DNA of 53,770 nucleotides from Actinomycetota bacterium (GTDB lineage Bacteria; Actinomycetota; Acidimicrobiia; Acidimicrobiales; UBA8592), in NCBI GenBank assembly GCA_902565595.1, contig CACFFD010000006.1, positions 1 through 53,770 of the forward strand, written 5' to 3'. The position numbers were made by a program, and so were the translations under genes. Under the pieces are notes generated by a model that ran no database searches, was not told where the DNA came from, and saw only the letters and a program-made list of their open reading frames with translations. Of the stretch, positions 35,739-43,453 are shown piece by piece. Position 1 is the stretch's first letter; every line of letters begins with the position of its first letter.

Positions 35739-36194
35739 TGACCGAATTAGGCGCACCATAGCTATTGCGGCTTCTGCCGCTGACGAACCTTTGTCTCCAG
35801 CAGATCCATCATGGTCAACGTAGCTCTTATCTGACCTTTCAAGAGCCTGTTCATAGGTATTAGTAGTCAGTACCCCAAGGCCAATTGGAGTGGAAGTCGA
35901 GACGCTGACTTTCCGAATTCCCCTTATGCATTCTCCCGCAACAAAATCAAAGTGAGGAGTTCCACCTTTAACCACAGAACCTAGAGTGATGAGCGCGTCC
36001 ACGTCTGTCTTGGTGATTATTTCTTGGCAGGCAAAAGGGATTTCAAAAGCTCCGGGGACCCAATGGACGGTTATTTCCACCTCATAATCAGAGACATTTC
36101 TTAAGTAATTTTGTGCACCCTCTAGCAAGCGGTTAGAAATTTCTTCGTTAAACCTGCTTACCACGACGCCTATGTGCACCTTTTCAGCGGTCAC
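35721..36194 (-). CDS. ribH: 6,7-dimethyl-8-ribityllumazine synthase
   Basis: RibH condenses the ribityl pyrimidine with dihydroxybutanone phosphate. The 157-residue protein has VVSRFNEEI, VPGAFEIPFACQ, GSVVKGGTPHFDFVAGE and GVLTTNTYEQALERS, with the active-site His (HFDFV). The usual NKG motif near the end reads DKG (GSAGDKGSSAAEAA), and a short insertion precedes it. GTG start overlaps ribBA by 4 bases. Last gene of ribE-ribBA-ribH. Confidence 0.95.
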   Translation of the reverse strand: MTAEKVHIGVVVSRFNEEISNRLLEGAQNYLRNVSDYEVEITVHWVPGAFEIPFACQEIITKTDVDALITLGSVVKGGTPHFDFVAGECIRGIRKVSVSTSTPIGLGVLTTNTYEQALERSDKSYVDHDGSAGDKGSSAAEAAIAMVRLIRSLTSQN

Positions 36195-37426
36195 TCGTGC
36201 TCCTCAACGACTGATCCTTCGTCTACATTGAGCAGGTGACCCATCCGGTCCTCTTTCGTTTGGAGGTAGCGGACATTCTCCGTATTCGCTCCTCCAATAA
36301 GCGGAACTCGTTCAACGATTTCTAAATCGTAACCTTCAAGGCCACCGTATTTTGACGGGTTATTCGTAAGAAGACGCATTTTTGTTATTCCAAGATCTGA
36401 AATTATTTGCGCTCCAATTCCATATTCTCTTGAATCAACCGGAAACCCCAAGGCTACATTCGCATCAACGGTATCCATTCCTTCATCTTGAAGCGCATAG
36501 GCCCTCATCTTATGACCTAGTCCAATACCACGACCTTCATGGCCTCTAAGATAGACGATGGCACCGTTACCAGACTCACTAGCGAGCTTCATCGCCAAAT
36601 CAAGTTGTGAGCCGCAATCGCACCTTAATGAACCGAGAACATCTCCTGTTAGGCATTCTGAGTGCACACGCACCAATGGGGGTTGGCTAGGATCAAAATT
36701 CTCGCTGACAAAGGCAAGATGTTCCATATTGTCAAGTGAACTCCGGTATATATGTGCAGTAAATTCACCGTATTTTGTCGGAATTCGCGCAGTGGAGAAT
36801 CGTTCAACGAGTCGTTCATGGCGATTTCTGTATCGAATTAGATCAGCTATTGAGATAATTGGGATTTCATAGGTTTTGGAAAATTCTAGAAGTTCAGGTA
36901 GTCGGGCCATGGTTCCATCATCGGACACTATCTCCGAGATAACTCCTGCAGGTGAAAGCCCAGCCATTATCGCTAGGTCTACTGCTGCTTCGGTATGTCC
37001 CGCCCGTTTGAGAACTCCGCCAGCCCGCGCTCGAAGTGGGAAAACATGCCCAGGTCTAGCAAAGCCACTTGCGCTAATTTGGTCATCTGCAAGAGCCCTA
37101 CACGTTAAGGCTCGATCACTCGCAGATATCCCTGTGGTTGTTCCTTCGGCCACATCTACAGAGATAGTAAATGCCGTGCCCATCGCCTCAGTGTTGTTCG
37201 CTACCATTAATGGAAGATGTAGTGCGTCGGCGCGCTCATTGGTAATTGGGCAACACACGACTCCACTGGTGTGCTTAACCATGAACGCCATATTTTCAGG
37301 AGTAATTGTCTCAGCAGCAATGATTAGGTCGCCTTCATTTTCTCGGTCCTCGTCGTCTATTACGACAACAAACTTTCCTGCTGCTATGGCGTCTATCGCT
37401 TCTCGGATTGTGTTTAAATCGGGCAC
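36191..37426 (-). CDS. ribBA: Bifunctional dihydroxybutanone-phosphate synthase / GTP cyclohydrolase II
   Basis: A 411-residue fusion. The RibB half (1-~200) has DDEDRENEGDLI and the metal/catalytic region RAGHTEAAVDLA; the RibA half (~205-400) has VRVHSECLTGDVLGSLRCDCGSQL with the three zinc cysteines, YLRGHEGRGIGL, and LLTNNPSKYGGLEG. It supplies both precursors of riboflavin. GTG start at 37426. The two halves appear complete, so both activities are expected. Confidence 0.97.
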   Translation of the reverse strand: MPDLNTIREAIDAIAAGKFVVVIDDEDRENEGDLIIAAETITPENMAFMVKHTSGVVCCPITNERADALHLPLMVANNTEAMGTAFTISVDVAEGTTTGISASDRALTCRALADDQISASGFARPGHVFPLRARAGGVLKRAGHTEAAVDLAIMAGLSPAGVISEIVSDDGTMARLPELLEFSKTYEIPIISIADLIRYRNRHERLVERFSTARIPTKYGEFTAHIYRSSLDNMEHLAFVSENFDPSQPPLVRVHSECLTGDVLGSLRCDCGSQLDLAMKLASESGNGAIVYLRGHEGRGIGLGHKMRAYALQDEGMDTVDANVALGFPVDSREYGIGAQIISDLGITKMRLLTNNPSKYGGLEGYDLEIVERVPLIGGANTENVRYLQTKEDRMGHLLNVDEGSVVEEHE

Positions 37427-37452
37427 GGTAATCTACTCTACTTCCATTTGCG

Positions 37453-38049
37453 TTACTTCTTTGCTGAAAGCTGGCGTTCTACATACTTAGCGAGGATATC
37501 TACTTCGATATTAACGGCGTCTCCAACTACTTTTGCTCCGAGATTTGTGGCTGACCATGTGTGCGGGATAACTGCTACCTCAAAACTGTTTGAGCCTACT
37601 GCTGCGACAGTGAGACTGATGCCGTCAATTGCAATTGAGCCTTTATGGCAGACATATTGTTCCCATTCAGCTTTAAGCTCAAAAACAAATCGGTATGACT
37701 GGTCATCCTGCATGTCGATACTTTGTATATTGGTCGTTCCATCAATATGGCCTTGAACAATATGCCCACCGAAGCGACCCGAAGTCTGAAGGGGCCGTTC
37801 AAGGTTTACTGGATTACCTTTAGTTAATGACCCTAAAGAGGTCTTATCCATAGTTTCTGGGACCGCGTCTGTGGTCCACCAGTCCTCTCCAAAACTAATG
37901 GCGGTGAGGCAACATCCATTTACAGCTATTGAAGAACCAATCTCGATATCTTCCAACACTTTGTTTGCTGAAAAAGTCAAGGACGAACCAGAGCCGCTAG
38001 GGGAGATCGACCGCACTTTTCCGACTTCTTCAATTATTCCTGTGAACAA
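37453..38049 (-). CDS. ribE: Riboflavin synthase, alpha subunit
   Basis: A 198-residue trimeric-type riboflavin synthase with the internal duplication: MFTGIIEEVGKV ... GSSIAVNGCCLTA in the first half, and GGHIVQGHIDG ... CHKGSIAIDGISLTV in the second. It dismutates two lumazines to riboflavin. Start is TTG at 38049 with AAAGGTG upstream; the peptide MFTGIIEE is the universal N-terminus, so the TTG is secure. First gene of the operon; a perfect inverted repeat lies about 30 bases upstream. Confidence 0.95.
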   Translation of the reverse strand: MFTGIIEEVGKVRSISPSGSGSSLTFSANKVLEDIEIGSSIAVNGCCLTAISFGEDWWTTDAVPETMDKTSLGSLTKGNPVNLERPLQTSGRFGGHIVQGHIDGTTNIQSIDMQDDQSYRFVFELKAEWEQYVCHKGSIAIDGISLTVAAVGSNSFEVAVIPHTWSATNLGAKVVGDAVNIEVDILAKYVERQLSAKK

Positions 38050-38078
38050 CTTGCACCTTTCAGCTGGAACACTACATG

Positions 38079-38103
38079 TGTATTAATGTATACCATTAAT
38101 ACA
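38079..38103 (-). promoter_or_regulatory. 10-bp inverted repeat before the riboflavin operon
   Basis: TGTATTAATG (38079-38088) and CATTAATACA (38094-38103) are perfect inverted repeats separated by TATAC. AT-rich palindromes of this size are typical of dimeric repressor operators. On the minus strand, TACATT lies within it with a weak TTGCAT 17 bases before, so it may overlap the ribE promoter. No FMN riboswitch is visible in the 85-base gap, making protein control more likely. Confidence 0.65.
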
Positions 38104-38134
38104 GGGAATGCAATGCCAGTACAGCTAACAATAG

Positions 38135-38563
38135 TTAAAGATCAATAAGTAGATGGCGGCTTACGTCTCCTATCTGTTTTAAAATCATTCGCCGACTGCT
38201 AAACCACCATCCGTCGTCGTGCAAAAGAAATGAATCGAAATACTGGCCTGTAACAATCACTTGCAGCGGGAAATCGTCCGTTTGCTGAAAGACCGTGAAG
38301 TACGATGATGAATCGGCTGAGTCGTTCATCACATTGGTTGCAATATTCGTTGTCACGTGGTGTGTCCGTGGTGTTCCATCTTCGTATCTACGCGTCGTCG
38401 CCACATACATTGCGCAAACGTCCTCGGCGCCTTCGATGCTCCTAGTGTTATCGATAATAATTTTCCCCCTGCTAAACAACTCTCCGATACCTTCAAAGTC
38501 ACCGTTATCTATTCGCCTGGCGTATTCGAATATGAGATTCTGAATTTTCTCTGAACTATTCAT
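38135..38563 (-). CDS. SnoaL-like/nuclear-transport-factor-2-fold protein
   Basis: A 142-residue protein of the SnoaL_4 cone-like fold: IQNLIFEYARRIDNGDFEGIGELF, then THHVTTNIATNV and VTGQYFDSFLLHDDGWWFSSRRM (each a known landmark of the family, quoted in pieces: YARRIDNGDF, THHVTTNI, GWWFSSRR). Such proteins are isomerases, dehydratases or ring-hydroxylating small subunits; no substrate can be named. ATG 38563 (MNSSEKIQNL) has a GAG-containing leader; ATG 38587 would add 8 residues. It stands alone, divergent from lgt. Confidence 0.72.
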   Translation of the reverse strand: MNSSEKIQNLIFEYARRIDNGDFEGIGELFSRGKIIIDNTRSIEGAEDVCAMYVATTRRYEDGTPRTHHVTTNIATNVMNDSADSSSYFTVFQQTDDFPLQVIVTGQYFDSFLLHDDGWWFSSRRMILKQIGDVSRHLLIDL

Positions 38564-38654
38564 GTTCTCGCTTTCTAGATTCTGCATAGTAGTTGTGCGT
38601 AAGCATGTAGAATGATTTTACTTGCGGGTGTACCGTAATCACTCAAGGAAGATT

Positions 38655-39515
38655 GTGTTTAGTTCAATTCCTAGTCCCAATTCAGGATCGTTAGACTTAG
38701 GGCCGCTCGCCCTTCGGGGTTATGGTTTGATGATTGCCCTTGGCGTCCTCGCTGCGGTTTGGCTCGCTGCAAAAAGATTTACCGAGCGTTCATTGAATGC
38801 TGATCACGCTGCTGGCATAGCGATGTGGGGTGTCCCCGCTGGAATCATCGGAGCCCGTATTTACCATGTCATTACTGACTGGGGAAGGTTCAGCGGAAAT
38901 TGGGGGGAGGCATTCAAAATATGGAAGGGGGGTTTAGGTATTCTTGGCGGGGTTATCGTTGGCTATTTAGCTGCGATGATTTATTGCAAAAGAGCTAATT
39001 TGGATCTCCGAACGGCTATGGATGTAGTTGCACCGGCAATACCTCTCGCACAGATGATAGGAAGGTGGGGGAACTGGTTTAATCAAGAGCTTTTCGGCCG
39101 ACCATCAGACCTTCCGTGGGCGTTAGAAATAGATCCCGAGAATCGTCCCGCTCAGTACATCGAACAATCGACCTTCCACCCGACCTTTCTCTATGAATCA
39201 ATTTGGAATCTTATGGTTGTATTGGCATTGGTCAAAATTGATCGGATGAAGAAACTGTCCAAAGGGATGCTATTCGTTGTCTATTTCTCCCTTTATTCCA
39301 TTGGGCGTATTTGGGTTGAAGCCCTTCGCATTGATCAAGCGACACAGATCGCAGGACTTCGTATAAATGTGTGGGTGTTTTCCTTCCTCCTTCTTTTAAG
39401 TCTGGGTATTCTCTTTAAGGTGGAATGTAAAGGGCGCAGCATCGACCTCATTACTGAGAAAAGTCAAAATAAAACTCAGTTTGGGCCCGAAGAGGGCCAA
39501 TTTGATGACGAGTAG
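38655..39515 (+). CDS. lgt: Prolipoprotein diacylglyceryl transferase
   Basis: Lgt attaches diacylglycerol to the lipobox cysteine of prelipoproteins at the membrane. The 286-residue protein has about seven transmembrane helices, the GARIYHVITDW region, GGLGILGGVIVG and the Lgt signature QMIGRWGNWFNQELFG, and HPTFLYESIWN. GTG 38655 gives MFSSIPSPNSG, the usual actinobacterial Lgt N-terminus, with AAGGAA just upstream; TTG 38622 is less likely. The lipoprotein hydrolase at 16.9 kb would be one of its clients. Ends in a short acidic tail. Confidence 0.95.
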   Translation: MFSSIPSPNSGSLDLGPLALRGYGLMIALGVLAAVWLAAKRFTERSLNADHAAGIAMWGVPAGIIGARIYHVITDWGRFSGNWGEAFKIWKGGLGILGGVIVGYLAAMIYCKRANLDLRTAMDVVAPAIPLAQMIGRWGNWFNQELFGRPSDLPWALEIDPENRPAQYIEQSTFHPTFLYESIWNLMVVLALVKIDRMKKLSKGMLFVVYFSLYSIGRIWVEALRIDQATQIAGLRINVWVFSFLLLLSLGILFKVECKGRSIDLITEKSQNKTQFGPEEGQFDDE

Positions 39516-39598
39516 CCGAATTAGTTCAATTTATCCAAAGAAATCTCAGCACAACAAATGCTATGAGGGTAGCTTCGTTGTTAAGGCTTGGAAGAAAA

Positions 39599-40117
39599 AT
39601 GATTGAAGAGAATCCATACGAGGATAGATTTGAGCGAACTTTTGCATTTGTAGACCTTTCCGGATTTACGACCTTTACAGACCGGTGGGGAGATAAGGCT
39701 GCTGTGGAAGTTCTTAATGACTTTCGATTTCTCGTTCGAACCATAGCTTCTCGAAAGGGGATACGGATTGCAAAATGGCTGGGTGACGGAGCCATGCTGG
39801 TAGCTGTCGAGCCCGAAACTGCAACTGAAGCGATTATGGAAATGTTAGAGTCCTTGGCCCAGTCTGATGCTCCCTTAGAGCTACGTGCAGGTCTAGCTTC
39901 TGGACCTGTGTTGCTTGTAGATGGAGAGGACTACCTTGGGCATGCGGTCAACATGGCATCTCGATTATGTGACCGAGCCGGACCTGGAGAAGTTCTTGCT
40001 ACAAGCTCAATGATTACTTCACTGATGGTTAACACTCCGTCTAGCCCTATTGGTAAACACAAAATTAAAGGATTCAAAGAACCCATAGAACTGGTTCGTC
40101 TTGCATTGGCTGATTAG
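39599..40117 (+). CDS. Single-domain class III adenylate/guanylate cyclase
   Basis: A 172-residue protein that is only a class III cyclase catalytic domain. Metal-binding aspartates are Asp19 (FVDLSGFT) and Asp63 (LGDGAM); transition-state Asn118 and Arg122 lie in NMASRLCDRAGPGE. Lys59 in the KWLGD stretch fits the substrate-binding lysine. It makes cAMP or, less likely, cGMP. No sensor, HAMP or membrane segment is attached, so control must come from a partner or level. ATG 39599 with GGAAGA upstream; ATG 39563 would add 12 residues. Confidence 0.82.
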   Translation: MIEENPYEDRFERTFAFVDLSGFTTFTDRWGDKAAVEVLNDFRFLVRTIASRKGIRIAKWLGDGAMLVAVEPETATEAIMEMLESLAQSDAPLELRAGLASGPVLLVDGEDYLGHAVNMASRLCDRAGPGEVLATSSMITSLMVNTPSSPIGKHKIKGFKEPIELVRLALAD

Positions 40118-40155
40118 AGTCGAGGTATTTCCTAACATACCCATTCAAAGTGCCA

Positions 40156-40185
40156 GAAGATGTATTCTAGATCCTGTGCATCTTC
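40156..40185 (+). other. Hairpin in the leader of the DEAD-box gene
   Basis: GAAGATG (40156-40162) pairs with CATCTTC (40179-40185), a perfect 7-bp stem with a 16-base loop, in the 141-base gap before the helicase gene. It may end the cyclase transcript or belong to a cold-responsive leader. No gene in the gap. Confidence 0.4.
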
Positions 40186-40258
40186 CCTCTCCTCACCATT
40201 TATATTGTGTAAAGCGGCACCAGTTGCCTCTCGCACCTGAAATTTCTTAAGAGTTCTT

Positions 40259-41431
40259 ATGTCGACTGGCCAAACATGGAGTGATCTGGGGGTTGACTCA
40301 GATATTTGTGACGTCCTTTCTCAGAGAGGAATTGCATCACCGTTTCCTATACAAACTCTTACCATTCCAGATGCCCTCTCCGGTAGAGACGTCTGCGGGA
40401 AAGCAAAGACAGGTTCAGGGAAGACTTTAGCTTTTGGTATTCCTATGATTCAGAATCTTAATTTAAATGATGAGATTGGTTTACCGGTGCCAAGAGTCCT
40501 CATACTTGTGCCTACTCGAGAGCTTGCAGTCCAAGTAAGCGATGAGCTTAAACCTATTACCGATATCCGCAGGCTAAAGATAGCTGCAATCTATGGAGGG
40601 GCGAATATTGAAACTCAGATAAAAACGATTAAGAAGGGCTTAGATGTCATCGCTGCCACGCCAGGAAGGATGATCGACCTTCTAGAGCGAGAAGAAATTT
40701 CCGTTGGGGGATTGGAGATGGTTGTAATTGATGAAGCTGACCGCATGGCCGATATGGGTTTCCTCCCCCAAGTTGAATGGATTTTAAGAAAGGTCGAACG
40801 TAGACACCAAACCCTTCTGTTTAGCGCAACGTTGGATGGGGCTGTTAACTCATTAATCCAGCGATATCAATCTGACCCTTTCATGCATGAAGTCGAGACG
40901 AAAGAAATTACCGTCGAAGAGATGACACATCGCTTCTTGCATGTCCACGAGCGAGACAAAGTTAAAGTCGCTGCGACAATAGCAAGTTCGACCTCACGTA
41001 CTTTGGTATTTAGTAATACTAAGGCAGGTTGCGATCATCTCGTTCGCAAACTTACAGAAGAGGGGGTTAAAGCTCAAGCTATCCACGGGGACCTTCGTCA
41101 GAATATGAGAGAGAAAGCTTTGGATCGCTTTGCAAAGGGAGATCTCCCCGTCTTAGTTGCTACAGATGTGGCGGCTAGAGGAATACATGTTGATGATGTC
41201 GAAGTAGTTATACATTACGATCCTCCCCCCGATCATAAAACGTACCTTCATCGTTCCGGAAGGACAGCTAGGGCTGGGACAAAAGGTCTTGTGGTGACTT
41301 TATTGCTTTGGGATGAAGAGCTGATCGTGAAGAGACTCCAAAAGCGTGTAGGGCTTGATATTCCTGTCGTCGAAATGTTTTCCAATGATCAGCGATTACA
41401 CAATCTCGGAGATTGGGAACCAGAAAACTAG
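40259..41431 (+). CDS. DEAD-box ATP-dependent RNA helicase
   Basis: A 390-residue helicase core with little extra. Q motif FPIQTLTIPDAL; motif I AKTGSGKT near 49; Ia PTRELA; Ib TPGR; II VIDEAD near 157; III SAT; IV-VI including VATDVAARGIH and HRSGRTARAG. There is no long C-terminal RNA-binding extension as in DeaD/CsdA, so it is closest to RhlE/CshA cores. Probably unwinds mRNA or rRNA. It starts ATG at 40259; the Shine-Dalgarno TTAAGAG is poor. Confidence 0.95.
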   Translation: MSTGQTWSDLGVDSDICDVLSQRGIASPFPIQTLTIPDALSGRDVCGKAKTGSGKTLAFGIPMIQNLNLNDEIGLPVPRVLILVPTRELAVQVSDELKPITDIRRLKIAAIYGGANIETQIKTIKKGLDVIAATPGRMIDLLEREEISVGGLEMVVIDEADRMADMGFLPQVEWILRKVERRHQTLLFSATLDGAVNSLIQRYQSDPFMHEVETKEITVEEMTHRFLHVHERDKVKVAATIASSTSRTLVFSNTKAGCDHLVRKLTEEGVKAQAIHGDLRQNMREKALDRFAKGDLPVLVATDVAARGIHVDDVEVVIHYDPPPDHKTYLHRSGRTARAGTKGLVVTLLLWDEELIVKRLQKRVGLDIPVVEMFSNDQRLHNLGDWEPEN

Positions 41432-41501
41432 TGAACATTATAGTTTTTTCACCATGAAACGCTCGTAAACTTTTAGGTATGAATTTTTCGAGTGGATCGT
41501 G

Positions 41502-43232
41502 ATGAATCCGGTAATAGCTCATTGGTTGCAAAAATCATTGCAGGATGGGCACAGTCCGATTGAAGTAGCTGCAGCAGTGGCAAGAGGTGTCGCCACTTAT
41601 AAAGGTTTATCTCGGGACTCCTCGGAACCCGACCTTCTTTCCTATGGAAACCTTCTTGCTCCTGAAGGGGCCGAATATACCCCTGAATTGGTTGGGGCGG
41701 TTTATGAACAATGCTTAGATTCCTCAATTCGTCGCAATAGCGGTGTCCATTACACTCCTATCAAAGTCGCCCAGCGGCTTACTGACCTTGCACTAAGTCA
41801 AGCTCCTTCAGGGCCTATTTGTGACCCCTCTGTCGGTGGCGGCTCATTTTTACTTGCAGCAGCCAACGTCTTTCGGAAGTCTGGTATCTCCTCTTCTGTT
41901 ATTCTTCAAGACCTACTGTGGGGCGTCGATATAGATCCAGATGCGGTTCGAGTCACTAAAGCTGTCTTAGCGCTCTGGGCATCTGATGACAGTTGGATTC
42001 TTACTGGGGAAAATCTCGTAGCAGCTGATTCTTTAGAGGTAGGTATTGAAGCTTTCGAATCACCTCCTAGCAGCGGATTCTCTGCGGTTATAGGGAACCC
42101 TCCTTTTCAGAATCAGCTTCAGAATCAGACAGTCCGGACCTTAGACTTAACAAATCGACTCAGGGAACGTTGGAAGACCTCTGCTGGCCCATATGCGGAC
42201 ACAGCAGGTTTTTTTCTACTTGTTGGAGCTTCAATGCTAGGAGAAAAGGGAATTCTGCTTATGATTCAACCTCAGTCCTTTCTTTCCGCGTCAGACTCCT
42301 ACCCGATACGTGAAGACCTCGAAAAACAAATGAACCTTTTGGGTATGTGGTTAGGAGGGTCAGGCATATTCGAAGCCGGTGTGCATGTCTGCGCGCCGGT
42401 TCTGGGTTTCACGAATGGCAGATCTGAGGTGAGGCTATGGGAAGGTCCTGAAATAGAGGAAAGGGACTCTCTGGTTAGAAACAAGGGAGACAATTGGACG
42501 GAAATCATTTCTGCAGTAAGTGGGGTTCCAGATGTCGACCTTCAGGGGCCAGAACTTAGTGATATGTGTTCTTCGACTGCGGGATTTCGAGACCAATTCT
42601 ATGGGCTTCAAGATTATGTATCCGAGAAGTATCTCTGTAAGGGAGAATGGGCCCCGCTCATTACGGTAGGGATGATAGACCCATTCCGTAATCGGTGGGG
42701 CAAGGGAAGTTTTCGATATGCGAATCAAAGCTGGACTGAGCCGGTAGTCGATTTAGATGCATTGGAGAAAGGCAACTTGGAGCTCTTTCATTGGGTTAAA
42801 GATCGATTGAGGCCAAAGATTTTAGTTGCGACTCAAACCAAAGTGCTTGAAGTACTCCCTGACCCTGAAGGATTGCTTATTCCATCGACGCCAGTAATCT
42901 CAGTAGAGTGCGACTATGGAGATGTTTGGCTTATTGCTGCGGCGCTCAGTTCTCCAGCGGCTAGTGCTAAGGCTTTTGCGAGAGCAGCAGGGGCTGCTCT
43001 GTCATCGGACACCTTAAAGTTGTCAGCTACTCAAATTAGTCAGATACCGCTTCCAGAGAGAATTCACGAATGGGATCAAGGAGCAGAATATGCGAAGCAG
43101 GCATATTTGGCTAGTTCAGAATCAAAATGGAAATCGTGTCTCTATAAACTGGGGCAAGAGACCTCAAAAGCATATGATTTGAACGAAGATGTTTTTGAAT
43201 GGTGGCTTCATCGGCTGCCGTCATGGCGCTAA
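41502..43232 (+). CDS. N6-adenine DNA methyltransferase, gamma class, orphan
   Basis: A 576-residue methyltransferase. Motif X/N-terminal signature RRNSGVHYTPIKVAQRL near 77-93, SAM-binding motif I DPSVGGGSFLLAA near 107, WGVDIDPDA motif II, and catalytic motif IV IGNPPFQNQL near 196. Order X-I-IV defines the gamma class, as in TaqI/Eco57I methylases. The C-terminal half (residues ~300-576) is probably the target-recognition domain; no nuclease motif is seen. No restriction gene lies on either side, so it seems solitary. Start ATG 41502 or the adjacent GTG 41499. Not like any methylase I can name. Confidence 0.85.
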   Translation: MNPVIAHWLQKSLQDGHSPIEVAAAVARGVATYKGLSRDSSEPDLLSYGNLLAPEGAEYTPELVGAVYEQCLDSSIRRNSGVHYTPIKVAQRLTDLALSQAPSGPICDPSVGGGSFLLAAANVFRKSGISSSVILQDLLWGVDIDPDAVRVTKAVLALWASDDSWILTGENLVAADSLEVGIEAFESPPSSGFSAVIGNPPFQNQLQNQTVRTLDLTNRLRERWKTSAGPYADTAGFFLLVGASMLGEKGILLMIQPQSFLSASDSYPIREDLEKQMNLLGMWLGGSGIFEAGVHVCAPVLGFTNGRSEVRLWEGPEIEERDSLVRNKGDNWTEIISAVSGVPDVDLQGPELSDMCSSTAGFRDQFYGLQDYVSEKYLCKGEWAPLITVGMIDPFRNRWGKGSFRYANQSWTEPVVDLDALEKGNLELFHWVKDRLRPKILVATQTKVLEVLPDPEGLLIPSTPVISVECDYGDVWLIAAALSSPAASAKAFARAAGAALSSDTLKLSATQISQIPLPERIHEWDQGAEYAKQAYLASSESKWKSCLYKLGQETSKAYDLNEDVFEWWLHRLPSWR

Positions 43233-43252
43233 CATTTTGAGCTAAATGTTGG
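43229..43252 (+). other. Hairpin at the end of the methyltransferase gene
   Basis: AACATTT (43231-43237) pairs perfectly with AAATGTT (43244-43250) around TGAGCT, and two more flanking pairs are possible (43229-43230 with 43251-43252). The left arm begins inside the stop codon. No T-run follows. It may end the transcript before the riboswitch. Confidence 0.45.
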
Positions 43253-43285
43253 AGTTTGCATCAAATTCTGGTTCACTGGCAATAC

Positions 43286-43365
43286 ATCAAGAGAGGTTCG
43301 TTACTCGAACACGGCAACCTGGGATTGACACCCAAGGTGCCTCTAACCGGAGGGTTGGGATGCGG
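43286..43365 (+). ncRNA. SAM riboswitch, SAM-I/SAM-IV type
   Basis: In the leader of metX. AGAG (43292-43295) pairs with CTCT (43341-43344) as P1; GTTCG (43296-43300)/CGAAC (43306-43310) with loop TTACT forms P2; the SAM-binding core GGCAACC (43313-43319) precedes hairpin TGGG (43320-43323)/CCCA (43331-43334), and AGGTGC (43335-43340) follows. The pairing GCAACC ... AGGTGC is the ligand core shared by SAM-I, SAM-IV and SAM-I/IV. The short P2 without a visible kink-turn favours the SAM-IV side. A TTAG/CTAA hairpin downstream may be the expression platform. Should lower MetX when SAM is plentiful. Confidence 0.8.
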
Positions 43366-43453
43366 TTTAGTCAATGGCTAAGCAACAAAGTGCCGAGAAA
43401 TACAAAAATATCTCATCACTTACATCAGGGTGTCTATTTCGAGGAGAGATAAA

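Noticed and set aside
38050-38134. FMN riboswitch before ribE
   Set aside because: The gap is 85 bases and lacks the AGGGTGAAATTCCC-type core; only the inverted repeat is present.
41502-43232. Complete restriction-modification or BREX-like defence locus
   Set aside because: No nuclease, specificity subunit, BrxC/PglZ or other defence gene lies next to the methyltransferase.
43246-43452. 68-codon frame between the methyltransferase and metX
   Set aside because: It spans the SAM riboswitch core; the structured RNA explains the sequence better.
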